64,000 nt of DNA, taken from Nocardiopsis mwathae (lineage in GTDB: Bacteria; Actinomycetota; Actinomycetes; Streptosporangiales; Streptosporangiaceae). Below the pieces are notes generated by a model. That model had not been told where the DNA came from, made no database searches, and was given only the letters and a program-made list of their open reading frames with translations. The stretch lies in assembly GCF_014201195.1 (NCBI RefSeq), contig NZ_JACHDS010000001.1, positions 2,728,001-2,792,000 on the forward strand, read 5' to 3'. Within the stretch, counting starts at the first letter, position 1, and each line of letters starts with the position of its first letter. Position numbers and translations under genes: made by a program. Shown piece by piece: positions 56,434 to 64,000 of this stretch.

Positions 56434-57353
56434 CGTCCCTCCTCCTCGCCCGTCGCGGTACCCTCGGCCCCTGCGCCGGGGCCGCCGCTGCCCGGCTCAT
56501 CGTGATGCGCCCCCAGGTAGGCATCGATGACCTGCTGGTTCGACCGAATGTCGTCGGGCGTCCCCTCAGCGATCACCTGTCCCTGGGCCAGCACCACGAT
56601 CCAGTCGCTGATGCCCATGATCACGTCCATGTCGTGCTCGACGAAGAGCACCGTCATGCCCTCGTCGCGCAGCGCCGTGATGTGCCCGAGCAGCGACTGC
56701 ACCAGCGCCGGGTTCACCCCGGCCATCGGCTCGTCCAGCATCACCATGGACGGCTCCACCATCAGCGAGCGCGCCATCTCCAGCAGCTTGCGCTGCCCGC
56801 CGGAGAGGCTGCCCGCGAGCTCGTCCCTCTTCGCATCGAGCTTGAACCGCGTCAGCAGGTCCATCGCACGTTCGACGTTGGCCTTCTCCTGCCCGGCCCA
56901 TCGCGGCCGCAGAAACGCGCCGAAGAACCGCTCACCCGTCTGGCCCTGGGCCGCGAGCAGCATGTTGTCCAGCACCGTCATCCTGGTCAGCGCCTTGGTG
57001 AGCTGGAAGGTACGCACCATGCCGCTGCGCGCCACCGTGTGCCCGGGCATCCCGTTCAACCGGCGGCCCTCGAACGACCACTCGCCCGCGTCCACCCGGT
57101 CGAAACCGGTGAGCAGGTTGAACAGCGTCGACTTACCCGCACCGTTCGGGCCGATCAGCGCCGTGATCGTGCCCCGCTGCACCTCCAGGTGCTCCACGTC
57201 CACGGCCGTCAGGCCGCCGAACGAGCGGCGCACCCCGCTCGCCCGCAGGATCGGGTCCGGCTTGGCCACCCCCGGACGCGGCTCCACACCGGCCATCCGG
57301 TCGACCACGGCACCCGCGCCCGCACCCCGGGGTTCCATCGCGTCACTTGACAT
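56430..57353 (-). CDS. livG: Branched-chain amino acid ABC transporter ATPase LivG
   Basis: Product of 307 residues. Walker A (LIGPNGAGKSTLFNLLTGFD), signature (LAGSLSGGQRKLLEMARSLM) and Walker B (MVMLDEPMAGVNPALVQ) are clear, with the LivG-specific C-terminal stretch VIAEGTPDDIRSNQQVIDAY. It hydrolyses ATP for the LivHM permease. Its start lies inside the end of livM (11-base overlap), so translation is coupled. Confidence 0.93.
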   Translation of the reverse strand: MSSDAMEPRGAGAGAVVDRMAGVEPRPGVAKPDPILRASGVRRSFGGLTAVDVEHLEVQRGTITALIGPNGAGKSTLFNLLTGFDRVDAGEWSFEGRRLNGMPGHTVARSGMVRTFQLTKALTRMTVLDNMLLAAQGQTGERFFGAFLRPRWAGQEKANVERAMDLLTRFKLDAKRDELAGSLSGGQRKLLEMARSLMVEPSMVMLDEPMAGVNPALVQSLLGHITALRDEGMTVLFVEHDMDVIMGISDWIVVLAQGQVIAEGTPDDIRSNQQVIDAYLGAHHDEPGSGGPGAGAEGTATGEEEGR

Positions 57354-58329
57354 TGACCAGCATCTCCTTGCGGTTGCCGATGAGCCCCTGCGGCCGGTAG
57401 ATGATCAGCAGCACCAGCGCGACACCCACGAACGCGTGCCGCAGCGCACCGATGTCGGCGGCGCCCAGGAACGGCAGCACCCCCGCCCCGGCCAGCGCCC
57501 GCAGCGTCTCGTCGAACGCCGTCAGCAGGAACCACATCACCACCGGGCCGATCACCGGGCCCAGCGTCCGGCCCGCGCCGCCCAGCAGCAGCATCGCCCA
57601 CAGGTAGAACGTCACCTGCGGCATGAACTGGTCGGCCGTGATGTTCTGCTGGTTCAGCGCGATCATCGCGCCGGCCAGGCCACCGAACACACCGCCCAGC
57701 ACCAGGCTCTGCATCTTGTAGGCATAAACGTTCTTGCCCAGACTGCGCACCGCGTCCTCGTCCTCGCGGATGCCCTTCAGGACACGGCCCCACGGGCTGT
57801 GGATCAGCAGCGCCGTGATCGCCAGCGCCAGCGCCACCAGGCCCCAGGCCGCCAGCATCAGCCACAGCTGGCGCGACGAGAACGACACGATCAGGAAGTC
57901 GTACCGGCCCGGCGGGAACGGATTCAGCTCGTTGAAGTCGACCGCGAAACCCTGCAGGCCGTACACGCCGCCGGTCACCGGCCGCGCGAACTCCGCCCGG
58001 TACAGCAGGCGCCCCACCTCGGCCACCGCGATCGTCGCGATCGCCAGATAGTCCGCGCGCAACCGCAGCGTCGGGATACCCAGCAACAGGGCCAGCAGCG
58101 CCGAACAGGCCACACACGTCAGCAGACCCACCCACAGCGGCTGGTCGTAGACCACCACCGGGATGGCCACACCGTAGGCGCCGACCAGCATGAAGCCCAC
58201 CTGGCCGAAGTTGAGCAGGCCCGTGTAGCCGAAGTGCAGGTTCAGCCCGATGGCCGCCAGCACGTAGATGGCCGCGATCGGCCCGATCGCCGACTCCAGC
58301 GAGGTGGTGAGGATGTTCAGAATGTCCAT
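57343..58329 (-). CDS. livM: Branched-chain amino acid ABC transporter permease LivM
   Basis: Product of 328 residues with about nine hydrophobic segments. Family residues are seen in AIYVLAAIGLNLHFGYTGLL, in YLAIATIAVAEVGRLLYRAE and in the EAA-like cytoplasmic loop RVLKGIREDEDAVRSLGKNV. It forms the membrane channel with LivH. It lies 13 bases after livH. The ATG at 58329 (MDILNILTTSLESAIGPIAA) is the natural start. Confidence 0.93.
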   Translation of the reverse strand: MDILNILTTSLESAIGPIAAIYVLAAIGLNLHFGYTGLLNFGQVGFMLVGAYGVAIPVVVYDQPLWVGLLTCVACSALLALLLGIPTLRLRADYLAIATIAVAEVGRLLYRAEFARPVTGGVYGLQGFAVDFNELNPFPPGRYDFLIVSFSSRQLWLMLAAWGLVALALAITALLIHSPWGRVLKGIREDEDAVRSLGKNVYAYKMQSLVLGGVFGGLAGAMIALNQQNITADQFMPQVTFYLWAMLLLGGAGRTLGPVIGPVVMWFLLTAFDETLRALAGAGVLPFLGAADIGALRHAFVGVALVLLIIYRPQGLIGNRKEMLVNVK

Positions 58330-58342
58330 CGTCGTTACTCCC

Positions 58343-59782
58343 CTACCCGACCCGCTCGCGTCGGCCCAGGATCCCCTGGGGCCGGACCAGCAGCACGATG
58401 ATCATGATCGCCAGCGCCCAGGCGTTCATCAGCTGCGGAGAGAACCACAGCGTCGACAACTGGGCGATCAGGCCGATCGCCAGACCGCCGACCATCGCCC
58501 CATACGCGGTACCGAGCCCGCCCAGGATCACCGCGGCGAACATCAGCAGCAGAAGATGGAAGCCCATCTGCCAGTACACCGTCTGGTTCAGGCCGAGGAA
58601 CACGCCGCCCAACGCCGACAGCGCACCGCCCAGACCCCAGACGTACAGCGTCACCCGGTCCACATCGATCCCGGAGGACTCCGCGAGATCCCGGTTGTCC
58701 GAGACCGCGCGCATCGCCTTCCCGATCCGGGTGAACTGCAGCATGCTCGCCACCAGCACCAGCACCCCGATCGACAGCAACAGGATCGTCAGATCGCGGG
58801 GCGTGATCGAGAACGGACCGATGTGCAGCATCTCCTGGATGCGGAACTCGGAGTACTTGGTGCGCCGGGCGCCGAAGCCCACCAGCAGCAGGTGGCGCAG
58901 GATCAGCGCGAGACCGATCGTCACGATGAACATCTGGATCAGCGCCACGTTGCGCCGCCGCAGCGGCCGCCACAGGAACCGCTCCATCGCCACACCCAGC
59001 ACACCGCCGAGGACCACCGCCAGCACCGATCCCACGACCAGCGGGTTCGTGGCGAAACCCAGCACCGGGACGCCGTCGAAGACAGCGTTGAAAGCGGAGA
59101 ACAGCGCCATGTTGCTGAACATCATCGCCATCATCGCGCCGAAGGTGACCATGTCGCCGTGGGCGAAGTTGATCATCCGGGTGGTGCCGAAGATCAGCGA
59201 CAGGCCGACCGCGGAGATCGCGATGATCAGCCCGAAGATGACACCGGAGAGGGTCAGCTGCAGGACCTTCGTGGAGAAGGGCGTCCCGGCGTCGACGCCG
59301 GGTGCCTCGACGACCCCCTCGTCCTCGTCGCCGGCGGGTGTGGCGCCCTCCCCGGGCGCGGCGTCGTCCTCGGGGGACGGCGTCGCCGGAGTCGCCTCCG
59401 CCTCCTCCTGCCCGGCCGCGACCAGGGGGAAGACCACGGTGAAGGCCTGGCCCTCCCGCACCGTGACGTCTCGCTCGGGCCCGGGGGTCTCCCGCAGGGC
59501 GTACTGATCGGGTATGGAGTCTTCGTCCAGGACCACGCGGTAGTCACCCGGTCCGGGCACTTCCACGGTCCATTCGCCGGCAGAGCCGGTGGTCGCCGAT
59601 TCGATCTCCGAGCCGTCCTGACTGACGGTGATGTCGATGCCTGCGACACCATCGTCGGTCCCTGGGGCCCGGATCTGTCCGGTCAGCGACTCACCGCCTT
59701 GGACGTCTGCCGCTGCGGACACCGGGACCACCAGGATTGCGGCGATCACGGCGAGCAGCACGGTCACGAGGCGTGTGCGCAC
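58343..59782 (-). CDS. livH: Branched-chain amino acid ABC transporter permease LivH with extra N-terminal extracytoplasmic domain
   Basis: Product of 479 residues; typical LivH is about 290-310. Residues 1-27 form a signal peptide (LVTVLLAVIAAILVVPVSAA). Residues about 30-123 resemble a carboxypeptidase-regulatory or Ig-like beta domain (LTGQIRAPGTDDGVAGIDIT, then GEWTVEVPGPGDYRVVL), and an acidic Pro/Glu linker runs to about 168. The permease follows from about 175 (LTLSGVIFGLIIAISAVGLS), with the family motif INFAHGDMVTFGAMMAMMFS. The GTG at 59782 is supported by AAGGAG five bases upstream. It is the first gene of the liv operon. Confidence 0.9.
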   Translation of the reverse strand: MRTRLVTVLLAVIAAILVVPVSAAADVQGGESLTGQIRAPGTDDGVAGIDITVSQDGSEIESATTGSAGEWTVEVPGPGDYRVVLDEDSIPDQYALRETPGPERDVTVREGQAFTVVFPLVAAGQEEAEATPATPSPEDDAAPGEGATPAGDEDEGVVEAPGVDAGTPFSTKVLQLTLSGVIFGLIIAISAVGLSLIFGTTRMINFAHGDMVTFGAMMAMMFSNMALFSAFNAVFDGVPVLGFATNPLVVGSVLAVVLGGVLGVAMERFLWRPLRRRNVALIQMFIVTIGLALILRHLLLVGFGARRTKYSEFRIQEMLHIGPFSITPRDLTILLLSIGVLVLVASMLQFTRIGKAMRAVSDNRDLAESSGIDVDRVTLYVWGLGGALSALGGVFLGLNQTVYWQMGFHLLLLMFAAVILGGLGTAYGAMVGGLAIGLIAQLSTLWFSPQLMNAWALAIMIIVLLVRPQGILGRRERVG

Positions 59783-60240
59783 GCGCACTCCTTGCGCATC
59801 TTGGGATGGCCGATCCGAGCAGTGCTGCCCGACCGGTTCTTTGCTGTTCGGTGGCGCGAGTTTAGCCCGGTTTACCCAGGTCATTCAGCATGCCTTAAGC
59901 CACGTGACCCAAACGTCACCCCTTTGTGTGCATACGTGACTGAATCGGGACACACCGCGCATTGACGGCGGATCAAAACCCGGCAAAGAGCCGAGGGCCC
60001 CATCCCCTGAACAGGCGGGACTCTCTGCCGCCAAGAGAACACGGAGCGCACCCGAGCGATCGCGGGCACCGTCTGCGCTCGTTGATTTCGGACGCCCTCG
60101 GACACCGGTCCGCATGACGATCGACGATGACTCTCCGTCACACCTACCCCGGACCCGGGCGTGTCGGCACGACAGGGAGCACGCGTAGGACCGGAAGGAC
60201 GTGCAGGACGTGCAGGACGTGCAGCAGGCGGACGGCGCAC
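59783..60240. promoter_or_regulatory. Upstream region of the liv operon
   Basis: About 450 bases without a supported gene. It presumably carries the liv promoter; TAAACT near 59857 is a candidate -10 without a good -35. It also holds a 9-bp tandem repeat (GGACGTGCA three times, 60197-60223). Confidence 0.4.
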
Positions 60241-60286
60241 ACGAGGGCGCGCCTCCCCGCTCCGATCCGGGAAGGCGCGCCCTCGT
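60241..60286 (-). terminator. Terminator of the ANTAR regulator gene
   Basis: ACGAGGGCGCGCCT (60241-60254) pairs perfectly with AGGCGCGCCCTCGT (60273-60286). It lies 45 bases past the stop codon of the regulator at 60331. Confidence 0.75.
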
Positions 60287-60330
60287 ACATGTCTCTCCGC
60301 TCCGGCCTCGATCCGCCGGAGAAGGCCGTC

Positions 60331-60936
60331 CTACTTCTGCGGCGGCTCCTGGCCCTCCAGCGTCTCGACGACGGTCTCGGCGACCTTGCGCATGGTCAGC
60401 CGCCGGTCCATCGAGTTCTTCTGGATCCACCGGAACGCCTCGGGCTCACTCAGCCCGTGGCGGCTCTGCAGCAGCCCCTTGGCGCGCTCGACCAGCTTGC
60501 GCGTCTCCAGGCGGTCCTGGAGGCCACTGACCTCCGCCTCCAGAGCCGAGAGCTCGGCATAGCGGCTGACGGCCATCTCGATGGCCGGAACCAGGTCGGC
60601 CTTGTTGAACGGCTTGACGAGGTACGCCATCGCCCCGGCGTCCCGCGCACGCTCGACCAGCTCCCGCTGGGAGAAGGCGGTCAGGATCACCACCGGCGCG
60701 ATCCGATCGCCCGCGATCCGCTCAGCGGCCGACAGCCCGTCCAGGATCGGCATCTTGATGTCAAGGATGACGAGATCCGGCTTGAGCTCGTTGGCCAGAC
60801 GTATCGCGGTCTCACCGTCACCCGCCTCGCCCACGACGGCATAGCCGTCTTCCTCAAGCATCTCCTTGAGATCAAGCCTGATGAGGGCCTCGTCTTCCGC
60901 GATCACCACGCGGCTCTGCGTCGTCGTCACGTACAT
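60331..60936 (-). CDS. pdtaR: ANTAR-domain response regulator (PdtaR-like)
   Basis: Product of 201 residues. The receiver domain has acidic residues in VVIAEDEALIRLDL, phosphoacceptor Asp59 (LVILDIKMP) and lysine in AYLVKPFN. A coiled coil (SALEAEVSGLQDRLETRKLV) leads to the ANTAR RNA-binding domain (RAKGLLQSRHGLSEPEAFRW, then IQKNSMDRR). Such proteins act as phosphorylation-dependent antiterminators that bind paired hexanucleotide hairpins. It is orthologous by layout to mycobacterial Rv1626. The partner kinase is not in the window. It is divergent from the tRNA gene at 61072. Confidence 0.92.
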   Translation of the reverse strand: MYVTTTQSRVVIAEDEALIRLDLKEMLEEDGYAVVGEAGDGETAIRLANELKPDLVILDIKMPILDGLSAAERIAGDRIAPVVILTAFSQRELVERARDAGAMAYLVKPFNKADLVPAIEMAVSRYAELSALEAEVSGLQDRLETRKLVERAKGLLQSRHGLSEPEAFRWIQKNSMDRRLTMRKVAETVVETLEGQEPPQK

Positions 60937-61071
60937 GAGGGTACCGAGATCGGCTACGATGCTAGTCGTCCAGGGCGGCGATCCGCGGTAATCGTGACAG
61001 CACTGTTGACAGAGACCCTACCCGGAAATCTTTACCAAAAAGATGGCCAAGTAGCTTGACAAATTGACCCA

Positions 61072-61145
61072 GCCCCGGTAGTCCAATCGGCAGAGACCAT
61101 GGCTTCAAAATCCATACAGTGTGGGTTCGAGTCCCACCCGGGGTA
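61072..61145 (+). tRNA. Atypical tRNA with CAA anticodon (Leu codon UUG) but a short variable loop
   Basis: A 74-base cloverleaf: acceptor GCCCCGG/CCGGGGT (with one G.U pair), a three-pair D-stem GTC/GAC, and a perfect T-arm GTGGG-TTCGAGT-CCCAC. In the anticodon arm ATGGC/TCCAT only four pairs form (the closing C.T is a mismatch), and the loop TTCAAAA puts CAA at positions 34-36. The variable loop is only about five bases, whereas normal bacterial tRNA-Leu is class II with a long arm. CCA is not encoded. The fold is convincing; the amino-acid identity is not. A hairpin terminator follows. Confidence 0.75.
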
Positions 61146-61172
61146 CTTTCCGAAAAATCAGACGCAGACATC

Positions 61173-61208
61173 AACCCCGGAATGGCCCGGCCGGGCCATT
61201 CCGGGGTT
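61173..61208 (+). terminator. Terminator of the atypical tRNA
   Basis: Perfect 36-base palindrome: AACCCCGGAATGGCCCGG directly followed by its complement, then ATTTTTCTG. Strong factor-independent terminator. Confidence 0.92.
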
Positions 61209-61261
61209 ATTTTTCTGTGGATAATCGAACATAGGTACGATGGACGCAGCATCCTAGTCCT

Positions 61262-62059
61262 ATGTACCCCCGCGAAACCGTTGACAAGGCCCTGCATCTT
61301 CACTCCCAAGGATGGACCGATCACGCCGTGGCTCTCGTGTGCGGGGTCTCTGTCCAGTCAGTCCGCAACTGGCGCACCGGCCGGAGACGACGCTCCACGG
61401 AGGAGGAGTCGGCGAGCTACTGCCCGCAGTGTTCCGGAGCGAGCCTGGATCACCGCGCCTACGCGTACCTCCTCGGCCTCTACCTCGGCGACGGCTACAT
61501 CGGCTATGTCGGAGCACGGGCGAAGCAGATCTGGGCGCTGCAGATCAGCTGTGGGAACGCCTGGCCCGGGCTGATCAACGAATGCATGGAGGCCTTGCGC
61601 GCAGTCCGACCGGATCGTCCGATCCACATCGTGGAGAGGGCCGGCTGCAAGGATGTGAAGGTCTACTGGAAGCACTGGCTGTGCCTGTTCCCCCAACACG
61701 GCACAGGCCACAAGCACAGCCGCCGGATCATCCTGGAGGAGTGGCAGCTCACGATCGTCGAGGCCTACCCTCGGGAGTTCATTCGCGGCCTCATCCACTC
61801 CGACGGCTGTCGGACGACCAACCGCGTTCGGCGGAAGGTCGACGGTGAGTGGAAGCACTACGAGTACCCGCGCTACTTCTTCTCCAACGCCTCCAGGGAC
61901 ATCCTCGGCCTGTTCGTCATCGTGCTGGACCGGCTCGGCGTCCAGTGGAAGTTCCGATGGTGCCCGGGGAAGGCAGGGCACCAGATCCAAGGCATCGTCT
62001 CGATCGCCAAGAAGCCCTCGGTCGCGATCCTGGACTCGTTCATCGGCCCGAAGTACTGA
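61262..62059 (+). CDS. LAGLIDADG-type homing endonuclease-like protein with N-terminal helix-turn-helix
   Basis: Product of 265 residues. An N-terminal HTH (about 18-40, TDHAVALVCGVSVQSVRNWR) is followed by a CxxC pair (Cys54, Cys57). Two LAGLIDADG helices follow: LLGLYLGDGYIG (about 70-81, Asp77) and EFIRGLIHSDGCR (about 172-184, Asp181), each ending in the acidic residue needed for cleavage. It is probably a DNA endonuclease or a domesticated DNA-binding protein. It is free-standing, with no intron or intein visible around it, and lies 116 bases after the tRNA. No clear ribosome binding site precedes ATG 61262. The HTH could give target specificity. Confidence 0.85.
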   Translation: MYPRETVDKALHLHSQGWTDHAVALVCGVSVQSVRNWRTGRRRRSTEEESASYCPQCSGASLDHRAYAYLLGLYLGDGYIGYVGARAKQIWALQISCGNAWPGLINECMEALRAVRPDRPIHIVERAGCKDVKVYWKHWLCLFPQHGTGHKHSRRIILEEWQLTIVEAYPREFIRGLIHSDGCRTTNRVRRKVDGEWKHYEYPRYFFSNASRDILGLFVIVLDRLGVQWKFRWCPGKAGHQIQGIVSIAKKPSVAILDSFIGPKY

Positions 62060-62283
62060 CCCCGCCCCGCTCCCTGCGCCCCTCAGCAGGATCTTTGCGT
62101 TCGGCCGCGCACACAGGGCGATCAGGGGCGGTCACATCACGGCTACAACCTGGGCACAACCCGTGGGTTTGGTCGCCACGACGGGCTATAGTCCCCGATC
62201 CTGTAATCGGGAGTGGTTCGGGTAGCGGCATCGTCAGTCGACGTCGACGGCGTGCCGAATACCCGTTGCGAAGGGAGTACCGG

Positions 62284-63228
62284 GTGTTCACCGCGGTCGC
62301 CGGGGTGGTCGGGGCGCTGACGATCGGTGCCTGGGCCATCGTGGCCTGGGGATCGCAGCGGCGTCAGCCGTGGCTGATGGCTCCCCTCGCGCTGCTCATC
62401 GTCGCGCTCGTGGTGGCGAATCAGGGGGCGTGGGCGTTCCTTCCGATCGTCGCGCTCGCCGCCGGGTCCTTCGCCGAGCTGGTCATCGGGGCGCGGGAGG
62501 CCCCCACGCTGCGCACCAAGCACCCCGACGCGCCCCTGAGCACCGAGCGTTGGGCGGCGGCCGTGGCCGCACCGTTCCGGGTGGCGCTGGCCGAGCCGTG
62601 GGACGTGGTGGTCCGCCCGCAGCTGCGGCGGCGCTACCGCAAGGTCTTCGAGCTGGAGTGGGGCGTGGTCGACCGCGAGACGCTGCTGGCGACGGTGGAC
62701 CGGCTGTGGGACGAGCTGCACGCCGGGGGACGCGCCGACCTGGTAGTCGATCTGCGTACGGGGACGGCGCGCAGCCGCGATCCCGAGGGCAAGCGGGACG
62801 AGCAGCGGATTCGGCTGACTCCTGCGCAGGTCGAGCGGATGCGGGAGATCACCGGGGCCGACGATTCGGCGGAGACCGTGGTCATCGGCGCCTACCAGTG
62901 GTGGAAGTCGGTGCACCTGATCCGGTTGACGTGCGGGGGTGCGACGCTGGATTGGTTGAGTCCGGTGGAGACGCACAATCTGCTGCGGCGGGTCGCCACC
63001 GATCTGCAGCGGCGTTACGCGAGCTGGCAGGAGTTGGCCGAGGCGTTCCACGGCGGTTACCTGCTGTGGCACGGGGGCGGCTCGGACGACGCGGGGTCCG
63101 ACCGGGTGTGGACGGCGCTGGGCCTGCTCACGACCGACGACGCGAGTCCGTGGAAGCTGCTGCCGTGGGACATGCCGCTGGAGCGGGCGCCCTACGAGAA
63201 CGGTGTCCCCAACGCCCAGCCGCATTGA
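62284..63228 (+). CDS. DUF1266-type membrane-associated protein
   Basis: Product of 314 residues. Two or three hydrophobic segments lie in the first 70 residues (FTAVAGVVGALTIGAWAIVA; MAPLALLIVALVVANQGAWA), followed by a cytoplasmic domain resembling DUF1266 (VFELEWGVVDRETLLATVDR, then RYASWQELAEAFHGGYLLWH). Function unknown. GTG 62284 follows AAGGGAG with good spacing. The gene lies between the endonuclease-like gene and pyk (convergent). Confidence 0.75.
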   Translation: MFTAVAGVVGALTIGAWAIVAWGSQRRQPWLMAPLALLIVALVVANQGAWAFLPIVALAAGSFAELVIGAREAPTLRTKHPDAPLSTERWAAAVAAPFRVALAEPWDVVVRPQLRRRYRKVFELEWGVVDRETLLATVDRLWDELHAGGRADLVVDLRTGTARSRDPEGKRDEQRIRLTPAQVERMREITGADDSAETVVIGAYQWWKSVHLIRLTCGGATLDWLSPVETHNLLRRVATDLQRRYASWQELAEAFHGGYLLWHGGGSDDAGSDRVWTALGLLTTDDASPWKLLPWDMPLERAPYENGVPNAQPH

Positions 63229-63296
63229 GCCGCGCCGGGCTCACCGGCAGGGCACCGTTGCCGTCCGGTGGCCGGAGGGCGTCCGAGGAAAAGCCG

Positions 63297-63340
63297 GGGC
63301 CCGGCCTGGAAGGCGCGGGGCGCCTCCCGTGGCCGGGCCC
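63297..63340. terminator. Hairpin between DUF1266 gene and pyk
   Basis: GGGCCCGGCC (63297-63306) and GGCCGGGCCC (63331-63340) pair, with an inner AGGCGC/GCGCCT stem. It lies between convergent genes. Confidence 0.6.
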
Positions 63341-63361
63341 GTGTGGGTTCTTACCGTGCGG

Positions 63362-64000
63362 TCACTTGCCGTGGGCGATGGCGTCGCCGAGGCGGTGGAC
63401 CCGCAGTGAGTTGGTGGAACCGGGGGTTCCGGGCGGGCTGCCGGCGACGATGACGACCTTGTCGCCCTTGCTGTAGACGCCCATCTCCAGCAGTTCGCTC
63501 TCGACCTGGGCGACCATGGCGTCGGTGTGGTCGACCCAGGGCACGCAGTACGTTTCGACGCCCCAGGTGAGGGCGAGCTGCGAGCGGGTGCTGGGCTCGG
63601 TGGTGAAGGCCATGAGCGGGATGGGTGAGCGGTAGCGGGCCAGGCGGCGTGCGGTTTCGCCGGACATGGTGAACGCGACGAGTGCCTTGGCGCCGATGGT
63701 GGCGCCGACTTCGGCTGCGGCGCGGGCGATGGATCCGCCGGTGGTCTCCGGCACCCGGTTGAGGATGTGGGAGGCGCGGAGGGATTCCTGTTCGGCGGCG
63801 GCGACGATGCGGTCCATGGTCTGCACGGTTTCGACCGGGTACTGGCCGACGCTTGTTTCGCCGGACAGCATGACGGCGTCGGCGCCGTCGAGGACGGCGT
63901 TGGCGACGTCGGAGGCCTCGGCGCGGGTGGGCCGGGGTGCGCTGATCATGGATTCGAGCATCTGGGTGGCGACGATGACGGGTTTGGCCTTGTCGCGGCA
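63362..64000 (-). CDS. pyk: Pyruvate kinase, C-terminal part (gene runs off the right edge)
   Basis: The 213 codons in the window read the end of the TIM barrel ([20 protein letters not shown], a highly conserved pyruvate kinase stretch, then [20 protein letters not shown]) and the C-terminal allosteric domain ([20 protein letters not shown]). The enzyme converts phosphoenolpyruvate and ADP to pyruvate and ATP. The start and N-terminal half lie beyond base 64000. The end at 63362 is intact ([11 protein letters not shown]). Confidence 0.95.
   Translation of the reverse strand, partial: CRDKAKPVIVATQMLESMISAPRPTRAEASDVANAVLDGADAVMLSGETSVGQYPVETVQTMDRIVAAAEQESLRASHILNRVPETTGGSIARAAAEVGATIGAKALVAFTMSGETARRLARYRSPIPLMAFTTEPSTRSQLALTWGVETYCVPWVDHTDAMVAQVESELLEMGVYSKGDKVVIVAGSPPGTPGSTNSLRVHRLGDAIAHGK

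Noticed and set aside
61006-61061. TTGACA-like boxes upstream of the atypical tRNA as its promoter
   Set aside because: No acceptable -10 follows the first at normal spacing, and the second begins too close to the tRNA 5' end.
61072-61145. tRNA-Sec or UGA-suppressor reading of the atypical tRNA (UCA anticodon in a shifted loop)
   Set aside because: Shifting the loop by one base destroys the four good anticodon-stem pairs, and the acceptor and variable arms do not fit tRNA-Sec; CAA is the better reading.

Overview
The window is high-GC actinomycete chromosome. Pointers to this are frequent GTG/TTG starts, a RepSA-type replication initiator, a helix-turn-helix/DUF397 gene pair and an ANTAR response regulator. 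The core blocks have the actinobacterial order: parA-like, scpA, scpB, rluB, cmk and der in one block; pyrG, NUDIX and xerD beside it; polA, rpsA, coaE and uvrB together; and pdtaR near pyk. A Nocardiopsaceae/Streptosporangiales host is my guess from gene content, not a demonstrated assignment. No rRNA operon or CRISPR array was seen.

Layout. 0.1-8.6 kb: a membrane protein, a lactate permease, and a minus-strand dicarboxylate cluster (LysR regulator, tartrate/D-malate dehydrogenase, glycerate kinase, 2HCT transporter). 8.6-9.8 kb: debris of a lost mobile element (tRNA-like relic, deleted integrase) beside tRNA-Pro(GGG). 9.9-16.1 kb: a DUF523 gene and a 4-hydroxyproline catabolic operon (D-amino-acid-oxidase-like subunit, [2Fe-2S] subunit, FAD/BFD subunit, pyrroline-hydroxycarboxylate deaminase, epimerase) with a clear promoter and operator. 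16.6-24.6 kb: a small integrated element of the actinomycete integrative element (AICE) type. It has rolling-circle Rep, Xis and Int, a regulatory module, long inverted repeats and near-identical end repeats, but no recognisable transfer gene. A perfect 14-bp parS site covers the xis start codon.

24.7-27 kb: a regulator/MFS exporter divergon. 27-43.7 kb: the housekeeping segment (der, cmk, tyrA, aroH, rluB, scpB, scpA, parA-like, xerD, NUDIX, pyrG), then HMG-CoA lyase, an acetyltransferase, a lipoprotein and a VOC protein. 43.9-53 kb: uvrB, coaE, rpsA, arfB, polA and a PaaI-type thioesterase. 53.4-59.8 kb: a branched-chain amino acid ABC system whose binding protein and LysE exporter lie on the opposite strand from livHMGF; LivH carries an unusual extracytoplasmic domain. 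60.3-64 kb: the ANTAR regulator, an atypical tRNA with a CAA anticodon, a LAGLIDADG protein, a DUF1266 protein and the 3' part of pyruvate kinase.

How the genes work together: import and oxidation of C4 dicarboxylates to glycerate and phosphoglycerate; hydroxyproline degradation toward 2-oxoglutarate semialdehyde; chromosome segregation and dimer resolution (ParA-like, ScpAB, XerD); and DNA repair and replication (PolA, UvrB). The element may exploit the host ParB system through its parS site; this is a hypothesis.
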